Below the pieces are notes generated by a model. The model saw only the letters and a list, made by a program, of their open reading frames with translations, made no database searches and was not told the origin of the DNA. Made by a program: the position numbers and the translations under genes. Shown here piece after piece: positions 56,306 to 64,000 of a stretch of 64,000 nucleotides of DNA. The DNA lies in the NCBI GenBank assembly GCA_028752905.1, contig JAQNBH010000003.1:39182472-39246471 (forward strand), given 5' to 3'. The stretch's first letter is position 1, and each line of letters begins with the position of its first letter. The stretch comes from Cladorhizidae sp. MBARI D1340-BT2 (taxonomy: Eukaryota > Porifera > Demospongiae > Poecilosclerida > Cladorhizidae).

Positions 56306-57920
56306 GCATGGTTATATACCTAGCATGGTTATACACCTAGCATGGTTATACACCTAGCATGGTTATATACCTAGCATGGTTATATACCTAGCATGGTTAT
56401 ACAATTAGCATGGTTATACACCTAGCATGGTTATATACCTAGCATAGTTATACACCTAGCTTGGTTGTACACCTAGCATGGTTATATACCTAGCATGGTT
56501 ATATACTTAGCATGGTTATATACCTAGCATGGTTATATACCTAGCATGGTTATATACCTAGCATGGTTATACACCTAGCATGGTTATACACCTAGCATGG
56601 TTATATACCTAGCATGGTCATACACCTAGCATGGTTATATACTTAGCATGGTTATATACCTAGCATGGTTATATACCTAGCATGGTTATATACCTAGCAT
56701 GGTTATACACCTAGCATGGTTATACAATTAGCATGGTTATACACCTAGCATGGTTATATACCTAGCATAGTTATACACCTAGCATGGTTATACACCTTGC
56801 ATGGTTATATACCTAGCATGGTTATATACCTAGCATGGTTATATACCTAGCATGGTTATATACCTAGCATAGTTATACACCTAGCATGATTATACAATTA
56901 GCATGGTTATATACCTAGCATGGTTATATACCTAGCATAGTTATACACCTAGCATGGTTATACACCTAGCATGGTTATATACCTAGCATGGTTATACACC
57001 TAGCTAGGTTATATACCTAGCATGGTTATATACCTAGCATAGTTATACACCTAGCATGGTTATACAATTAGCATGGTTATACACCTAGCTTGGTTATATA
57101 CCTAGCATAGTTAGACACCTAGCATGGTTATACACCTAGCATGGTTATATACCTAGCATGGTTATATACCTAGCATGGTTATATACCTAGCATGGTTTTA
57201 TACCTAGCATGGTTATATACCTAACATGGTTATACACCTAGCATTGTTTTATACCTAGCATAGTTATACACCTAGCATGGTTATATACCTAGCATGGTTA
57301 TATACCTAGCATGGTTATACACCTAACATGGTTATACACCTAGCATGGTTATATACCTAGCATGGTTATATACCTAGCATGGTTATATACCTAGCAAGGT
57401 TATATAACTAGCATAGTTATACACCTAGCATGGTTATACACCTAGCATGGTTATATACCTAGCATGGTTATACACCTAGCATGGTTATACACCTAGCATG
57501 GTTAAATACCTAGCATGGTTATACACCTAGCATGGTTATATACCTAGCATGGTTATACACCTAACATTGTTATATACCTAGCATGGTTATATACCTAGCA
57601 TGGTTATACACCTAGCATGGTTATATACCTAGCATAGTTATAAACCTAGCATGGTTATACACCTAGCATGGTTATATACCTAGCATGGTTATAATCCTAG
57701 CATGGTTATATACCTAGCATGGTTATATACCTAGCATAGTTATACACCTAGCATGGTTATACAATTAGCATGGATATACACCTAGCATGGTTATATACCT
57801 AGCATAGTTATAATACTAGCATGGTTATACACCTAGCATGGTTATACACCTAGCATGGTTATACACCTAGCATGGTTATATACCTAGCATGGTTATACAC
57901 CTAGCATGGTTATATACCTA
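56306..57920. repeat. 99-mer higher-order repeat, copy 3 (1683-bp offset, right end truncated)
   Basis: Markers recur at a further +1683: 56460, 57003, 57242. The copy shares the private changes of copy 2, so it derives from copy 2 or its immediate ancestor. It diverges near 57920, before the CACATAGC marker, into a CTAGAATGG/CAAGG segment. One private change is GGATATACACC near 57774, which also appears near 63213. Confidence 0.9.
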
Positions 57921-58927
57921 GCATGGTTATATACCTAGCATGGTTATATACCTAGAATGGTTATATACCTAGCATAGTTATACACCTAGCAAGGTTATAC
58001 AATTAGCATGGTTATACACCTAGCATGGTTATATACCTAGCATAGTTATAATACTAGCATGGTTATACACCTAGCATGGTTATATACCTAGCATGGTTAT
58101 ATACCTAGCATGGTTATATACCTAGCATGGTTATACACCTAGCATGGTTATATACCTAGCATGGTTATATACCTAGCATGGTTATATACCTAGCATGGTT
58201 ATATATGTAGCATAGTTATACACCTAGCATGGTTATACAATTAGAATGGTTATACACCTAGCATGGTTATATACCTAGCATAGTTATACACCTAGCATCG
58301 TTATACACCTAGCATGGTTATATGCCTAGCATGGTTATACACCTAGCATGGTTATATACCTAGCATGGTTATACACCTAGCATGGTTATATACCTAACAT
58401 GGTTATATACCTAGCATGGTTATACACCTAGCATGGTTATATACCTAGCATGGTTATACACCTAGCATGGTTATATACCTAGCATGGTTATATACCTAGC
58501 ATGGTTATATACCTAGCATGGTTATATACCTAGCATAGTTATACACCTAGCATGGTTATACAATTAGCATGGTTATACACCTAGCTTGGTTATATACCTA
58601 GCATAGTTATATACCTAGCATGGATATACACCTAGCATGGTTATATACCTAGCATGGTTATATACCTAGCATGGTTATATACCTTACATGGTTATATACC
58701 TTGCATAGTTATACACCTAGCATGGATATACAATTAGCATGGTTATACACCTAGCATGGTTATATACCTAGCATAGTTATACACTTAGCATGGTTATACA
58801 CCTAGCATGGTTATACACCTAGCATGGTTATATACCTAGCATGGTTATATACCTAGCATGGTTATATACCTAGAATGGTTATATACCTAGCATAGTTATA
58901 CACCTAGCAAGGTTATACAATTAGCAT

Positions 58928-58939
58928 TACACCTAGCAT
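58928..58939. repeat. 12-bp truncated monomer
   Basis: The monomer TACACCTAGCAT has lost the first five bases, directly after an ACAATTAGCAT monomer. It recurs 420 bp downstream. Confidence 0.95.
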
Positions 58940-59347
58940 GGTTATATACCTAGCATAGTTATAATACTAGCATGGTTATACACCTAGCATGGTTATATAC
59001 CTAGCATGGTTATATACCTAGCATGGTTATATACCTAGCATGATTATATACCTAGCATGGTTATATACCTAGCATAGTTATACACCTAGCATGGTTATAT
59101 AATTAGCATGGTTATACACCTAGCATGGTTATATACCTAGCATAGTTATAATACTAGCATGGTTATACACCTAGCATGGTTATACACCTAGCATGGTTAT
59201 ACACCTAGCATGGTTATATACCTAGCATGGTTATACACCTAGCATGGTTATATACCTAGCATGGTTATATACCTAGCATGGTTATATACCTAGAATGGTT
59301 ATATACCTAGCATAGTTATACACCTAGCAAGGTTATACAATTAGCAT

Positions 59348-59359
59348 TACACCTAGCAT
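59348..59359. repeat. 12-bp truncated monomer, second copy
   Basis: This is the partner of the truncated monomer at 58928 in the local 420-bp tandem duplication (25 monomers minus 5 bp). Confidence 0.95.
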
Positions 59360-59733
59360 GGTTATATACCTAGCATAGTTATAATACTAGCATGGTTATA
59401 CACCTAGCATGGTTATATACCTAGCATGGTTATATACCTAGCATGGTTATATACCTAGAATAGTTATACACCTAGCATGGTTATACAATTAGCATGGTTA
59501 TACACCTAGCATGGTTATATACCTAGCATGGTTATATACCTAGCATGGTTATATACCTAGCATGGTTATATACCTAGCATAGTTATACACCTAGCATGGT
59601 TATACAATTAGATTGGTTATACACATAGCATGGTTATATACCTAGCATAGTTATACACCTAGCATGGTTATATGCCTAGCATGGTTATACACCTAGCATG
59701 GTTATATACCTAGCATGATTATACACCTAGCAT

Positions 59734-59760
59734 GGTTAGCCCTAGCCCTAGCCCTAGCAT
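59734..59760. repeat. Telomere-like insert 4, (GCCCTA)x3 in a 27-bp monomer
   Basis: This has the same form and flanks as the copy at 52543, 7,191 bp downstream, inside the 59.4-62.6 kb block that repeats 52.2-55.4 kb. Confidence 0.95.
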
Positions 59761-61664
59761 GGTTATATACCTAGCATGGTTATATACCTAGCATGATTAT
59801 ATACCGAGCATGGTTATATACCTAGCATGGTTATACACCTAGCATGGTTATATACCTAGCATGGTTATATACCTAGCATGGTTATATACCTAGCATGGTT
59901 ATATACCTAGCATAGTTATACACCTAGCATGGTTATACAATTAGCATGGTTATACACCTAGCATGGTTATATACCTAGCATAGTTATACACCTAGCATGG
60001 TTATACACCTAGCATGGTTATATACCTAGCATGGTTATATACCTAGCATGGTTATATACCTAGCATGGTTATATACCTAGCATAGTTATACACCTAGCAT
60101 GGTTATACAATTAGCATGGTTATACACCTAGCATGGTTATATACCTAGCATGGTTATACACCTAGCATGGTTATACACCTAGCATGGTTATATACCTAGC
60201 ATGGTTATATACCTAGCATGGTTATACAATTAGCATGGTTATACACCTAGCATGGTTATATACCTAGCATAGTTATACACCTAGCTTGGTTGTACACCTA
60301 GCATGGTTATATACCTAGCATGGTTATATACTTAGCATGGTTATATACCTAGCATGGTTATATACCTAGCATGGTTATATACCTAGCATGGTTATACACC
60401 TAGCATGGTTATACACCTAGAATGGTTATATACCTATCATGGTCATACACCTAGCATGGTTATATACTTAGCATGGTTATATACCTAGCATGGTTATATA
60501 CCTAGCATGGTTATATACCTAGCATGGTTATACACCTAGCATGGTTATACAATTAGCATGGTTATACACCTAGCATGGTTATATACCTAGCATAGTTATA
60601 CACCTAGCATGGTTATACACCTAGCATGGTTATATACCTAGCATGGTTATATAACTAGCATGGTTATATACCTAGCATGGTTATATACCTAGCATAGTTA
60701 TACACCTAGCATGGTTATACAATTAGCATGGTTATATACCTAGCATGGTTATATACCTAGCATAGTTATACACCTAGCATGGTTATACACCTAGCATGGT
60801 TATATACCTAGCATGGTTATACACCTAGCTAGGTTATACACCTAGCATGGTTATATACCTAGCATAGTTATACACCTAGCATGGTTATACAATTAGCATG
60901 GTTATACACCTAGCTTGGTTATATACCTAGCATAGTTAGACACCTAGCATGGTTATACACCTAGCATGGTTATATACCTAGCATGGTTATATACCTAGCA
61001 TGGTTATATACCTAGCATGGTTATATACCTAGCATGGTTATATACCTAACATGGTTATACACCTAGCATTGTTTTATACCTAGCATGGTTATACACCTAG
61101 CATGGTTATATACCTAGCATGGTTATATACCTAGCATGGTTATATACCTAACATGGTTATACACCTAGCATGGTTATATACCTAGCATGGTTATATACCT
61201 AGCATGGTTATATACCTAGCAAGATTATATAACTAGCATAGTTATACACCTAGCATGGTTATACACCTAGCATGGTTATATACCTAGCATGGTTATACAC
61301 CTAGCATGGTTATACACCTAGCATGGTTAAATACCTAGCATGGTTATACACCTAGCATGGTTATATACCTAGCATGGTTATACACCTAACATTGTTATAT
61401 ACCTAGCATGGTTATATACCTAGCATGGTTATACACCTAGCATGGTTATATACCTAGCATAGTTATAAACCTAGCATGGTTATACACCTAGCATGGTTAT
61501 ATACCTAGCATGGTTATAATCCTAGCATGGTTATATACCTAGCATGGTTATATACCTAGCATAGTTATACACCTAGCATGGTTATACAATTAGCATGGTT
61601 ATACACCTAGCATGGTTATATACCTAGCATAGTTATAATACTAGCATGGTTATACACCTAGCAT

Positions 61665-61683
61665 GGTTATACACACCTAGCAT
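61665..61683. repeat. 19-bp monomer with AC dinucleotide gain
   Basis: The monomer reads GGTTATACACACCTAGCAT, one extra AC compared with subtype B. The corresponding monomers in the 99-mer copies near 54.47 and 56.15 kb lack it. It therefore arose in this copy and explains why offsets change from 7191 to 7193 here. Confidence 0.95.
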
Positions 61684-61815
61684 GGTTATACACCTAGCAT
61701 GGTTATATACCTAGCATGGTTATACACCTAGCATGGTTATATACCTAGCATGGTTATACACCTAGCATGGTTATACACATAGCATGGTTATACACCTAGC
61801 ATGGTTATATACCTA

Positions 61816-63330
61816 GCATGGTTATATACCTAGCATGGTTATACACCTAGCATGGTTATACACCTAGCATGGTTATATACCTAGCATGGTTATATACCTA
61901 GCATGGTTATACAATTAGCATGGTTATACACCTAGCATGGTTATATACCTAGCATAGTTATACACCTAGCTTGGTTGTACACCTAGCATGGTTATATACC
62001 TAGCATGGTTATATACTTAGCATGGTTATATACCTAGCATGGTTATATACCTAGCATGGTTATATACCTAGCATGGTTATACACCTAGCATGGTTATACA
62101 CCTAGCATGGTTATATACCTAGCATGGTCATACACCTAGCATGGTTATATACTTAGCATGGTTATATACCTAGCATGGTTATATACCTAGCATGGTTATA
62201 TACCTAGCATGGTTATACACCTAGCATGGTTATACAATTAGCATGGTTATACACCTAGCATGGTTATATACCTAGCATAGTTATACACCTAGCATGGTTA
62301 TACACCTTGCATGGTTATATACCTAGCATGGTTATATACCTAGCATGGTTATATACCTAGCATGGTTATATACCTAGCATAGTTATACACCTAGCATGAT
62401 TATACAATTAGCATGGTTATATACCTAGCATGGTTATATACCTAGCATAGTTATACACCTAGCATGGTTATACACCTAGCATGGTTATATACCTAGCATG
62501 GTTATACACCTAGCTAGGTTATACACCTAGCATGGTTATATACCTAGCATAGTTATACACCTAGCATGGTTATACACCTAGCATGGTTATATACCTAGCA
62601 TGGTTATATACCTAGCATGGTTATATACCTAGCATGGTTTTATACCTAGCATGGTTATATACCTAACATGGTTATACACCTAGCATTGTTTTATACCTAG
62701 CATAGTTATACACCTAGCATGGTTATATACCTAGCATGGTTATATACCTAGCATGGTTATATACCTAACATGGTTATACACCTAGCATGGTTATATACCT
62801 AGCATGGTTATATACCTAGCATGGTTATATACCTAGCAAGGTTATATAACTAGCATAGTTATACACCTAGCATGGTTATACACCTAGCATGGTTATACAC
62901 CTAGCATGGTTATACACCTAGCATGGTTATACACCTAGCATGGTTAAATACCTAGCATGGTTAATCACCTAGCATGGTTATATACCTAGCATGGTTATAC
63001 ACCTAACATTGTTATATACCTAGCATGGTTATATACCTAGCATGGTTATACACCTAGCATGGTTATATACCTAGCATAGTTATAAACCTAGCATGGTTAT
63101 ACACCTAGCATGGTTATATACCTAGCATGGTTATAATCCTAGCATGGTTATATACCTAGCATGGTTATATACCTAGCATAGTTATACACCTAGCATGGTT
63201 ATACAATTAGCATGGATATACACCTAGCATGGTTATATACCTAGCATAGTTATAATACTAGCATGGTTATACACCTAGCATGGTTATACACCTAGCATGG
63301 TTATACACCTAGCATGGTTATATACCTAGC
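61816..63330. repeat. 99-mer higher-order repeat, shortened late copy
   Basis: GCTTGG at 61970, GCTAGG at 62513 and CATTGTTTTA at 62684 follow the 99-mer order, but the GCTAGG-to-TTGTTTTA distance is 171 bp instead of 239. Four monomers are missing near 62.57 kb, including the ACAATTAG and GTTAGACACC monomers. It shares the ACACCTTGC, GATTATACAATTAG, GGTTTTATACC and CATAGTTATACACC changes with copies 2 and 3. One private monomer is GGTTAATCACC near 62963. Confidence 0.88.
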
Positions 63331-64000
63331 ATGGTTATACACCTAGCATGGTTATATACCTAGCATGGTTATATACCTAGCATGGTTATATACCTAGAAT
63401 GGTTATATACCTAGCATTGTTATACACCTAGCAAGGTTATACAATTAGCATGGTTATACACCTAGCATGGTTATATACCTAGCATAGTTATAATACTAGC
63501 ATGGTTATACACCTAGCATGGTTATATACCTAGCATGGTTATATACCTAGCATGGTTATATACCTAGCATGGTTATACACCTAGCATGGTTATATACCTA
63601 GCATGGTTATATACCTAGCATGGTTATATACCTAGCATGGTTATATATGTAGCATAGTTATACACCTAGCATGGTTATACAATTAGCATGGTTATACACC
63701 TAGCATGGTTATATACCTAGCATAGTTATACACCTAGCATCGTTATACACCTAGCATGGTTATATGCCTAGCATGGTTATACACCTAGCATGGTTATATA
63801 CCTAGCATGGTTATACACCTAGCATGGTTATATACCTAACATGGTTATATACCTAGCATGGTTATACACCTAGCATGGTTATATACCTAGCATGGTTATA
63901 CACCTAGCATGGTTATATACCTAGCATGGTTATATACCTAGCATGGTTATATACCTAGCATGGTTATATACCTAGCATAGTTATACACCTAGCATGGTTA
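63300..64000. repeat. Right end segment, copy of 57.86-58.56 kb
   Basis: CTAGAATGG, CAAGG, AATAC, TATATGTAG (63643), CATCG and TATGCC monomers appear in the same order as at 57.86-58.4 kb, 5442 bp upstream. One difference is CATTGTTATACACC near 63417. The array is cut by the window end in mid-monomer. Confidence 0.87.

Larger units (their letters stand above)
57921..59370. repeat. Variable segment with a 420-bp local duplication
   Basis: The first part (57.9-58.55 kb) carries AATAC, TATATGTAG, CATCG and TATGCC markers and is repeated at 63.3-64.0 kb with offset 5442 bp (58201/63643). A 420-bp duplication follows: the stretch CTAGAATGG, CAAGG, ACAATTAG and the 12-bp truncated monomer occurs at 58.87-58.98 and again at 59.29-59.40 kb in identical order. 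Confidence 0.87.
59371..62560. repeat. Long-range copy of 52.2-55.37 kb (7191 then 7193-bp offset)
   Basis: The telomere-like insert (52543/59734), GCTTGG (53094/60285), GCTAGG (53637/60828) and CATTGTTTTA (53876/61067) are 7191 bp apart, which is 423 monomers. After the 19-bp monomer at 61665 the offset becomes 7193 (CACAT 54583/61776, GCTAGG 55320/62513). It therefore contains one full copy of the 99-mer and the start of another. Confidence 0.9.
1..64000. repeat. 17-bp satellite DNA array filling the whole window
   Basis: The window is a continuous head-to-tail array of a 17-bp monomer, consensus GGTTATATACCTAGCAT, about 3,760 copies, without inversions, transposons or unique sequence. Each monomer contains the palindromes TATATA, CTAG and CATG. 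Variation is mostly recurrent base changes: TATAC/TACAC, initial G/A, CCTAG/AATTAG and changes at CTAGC. The consensus contains no CpG on either strand. Stop triplets recur in all six frames about every 51 bp, so no gene is expected, and no stretch contains anything else to annotate. The array continues past both ends. Its scale and layered organisation are typical of eukaryotic heterochromatic satellites. The monomer is not one I recognise, so neither species nor chromosomal location can be given. Confidence 0.99.

Noticed and set aside
1..64000. CRISPR array, because of thousands of short direct repeats
   Set aside because: Repeats abut each other with no spacers between them, and the unit is 17 bp.
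1..64000. Plasmid-type iterons, which can be of similar unit length
   Set aside because: Iterons occur in a handful of copies next to a replication gene. Here there are thousands of copies and no gene.
1..64000. Open reading frames and repetitive protein coding (ATGG starts occur in every monomer)
   Set aside because: The 17-bp period rotates the frame each monomer, and TAG (and TAA on the complement) closes every frame within about 51 bp. Variants that lose a stop (CCTATC, CCTTGC, CCCAGC) are isolated.
1..64000. TATA boxes, since TTATATA occurs in most monomers
   Set aside because: This is a property of the repeat unit and is not linked to any transcription unit that can be seen.
1..64000. 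CENP-B box or similar centromere protein site
   Set aside because: The mammalian CENP-B box needs CpG-containing core bases. The monomer has no CpG, and the rare CpG variants do not resemble the box.
1..64000. Hairpin or cruciform function from the palindromes TATATA, CTAG and CATG
   Set aside because: The palindromes are only 4-6 bp, and GGT/ACC around TATAT gives just a 3-bp stem. There is no extended dyad in the monomer.
1..64000. Engineered operator-type array
   Set aside because: Hundreds of recurrent variants, nested duplications with private mutations and truncated monomers indicate natural satellite evolution.
1..64000. Assignment to a named species or known satellite family
   Set aside because: I do not recognise the 17-bp consensus. 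A database search with the consensus would be needed to decide, and guessing would be unsupported.

Overview
The whole 64 kb window is one uninterrupted satellite DNA array. Its unit is a 17-bp monomer with consensus GGTTATATACCTAGCAT (about 35% GC), present in roughly 3,760 head-to-tail copies, all in the same orientation. Both window ends lie inside the array, so its true length is unknown. I found no protein-coding gene, RNA gene, transposable element, CRISPR array or unique sequence. Because 17 is not a multiple of 3 and the monomer carries TAG on the + strand and TAG and TAA on the complement, all six frames are closed about every 51 bp.

An array of this size and structure points to a eukaryotic chromosome, of the kind found in pericentromeric, centromeric, subtelomeric or B-chromosome heterochromatin. 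I do not recognise the monomer and cannot name the species. The only other sequence is a (GCCCTA)x3 insert, which reads CTAGGG on the complement and resembles a TTAGGG-type telomere variant. It occurs four times, in the same left-hand context each time, at about 1.18, 40.93, 52.55 and 59.74 kb.

The array has at least three nested levels. (1) The 17-bp monomer has a few recurrent subtypes, called here A (GGTTATATACCTAGCAT), B (TACAC instead of TATAC), C (B beginning with A instead of G) and D (carrying ACAATTAG). (2) Subtypes follow a recurrent order, C-D-B-A-C-B-A-A-A-A, giving a decamer of 170 bp that is often shortened or lengthened by whole monomers. (3) Macro-blocks of about 68 to 190 monomers (1.1 to 3.2 kb) are duplicated in tandem. 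The offsets between copies are 3042, 3111, 1887/1904, 1241, 2856, 3230/3077, 2193, 689, 1685, 1156, 1683 (three copies) and 420 bp. Longer-range duplications at 7191, 8841, 11617 and about 17,900 bp join distant parts of the array.

Layout: 1-2.8 kb mixed array with the first telomere-like insert; 2.8-13.0 kb chain of ~3-kb blocks; 13-16 kb segment shared with 31.6-34.2 and 42.8-43.9 kb; 16-19.8 kb 1.9-kb duplication; 20-22 kb 1241-bp duplication; 21.9-31.6 kb three copies of a ~3-kb block; 33.4-37.8 kb 2193-bp duplication; 39.7-42.8 kb source-like segment shared with 51.3-54.5 kb; 43.2-44.3 kb 689-bp duplication; 44.6-47.2 kb copy of 35.7-38.3 kb; 46.9-50.3 kb 1685-bp duplication; 50.2-52.5 kb 1156-bp duplication; 52.9-57.9 kb three copies of a 99-mer (1683 bp); 57.9-59.4 kb variable stretch with a 420-bp duplication; 59.4-63.3 kb two further copies of the 99-mer family; 63.3-64 kb segment shared with 57.9-58.5 kb.

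All positions and offsets were worked out by eye from shared rare variants, so block edges are good to about one or two monomers. I found 17 monomers of abnormal length. Their summed length deviation (+60, or 9 modulo 17) equals the phase difference between the first and last monomer, so the length catalogue closes modulo 17.
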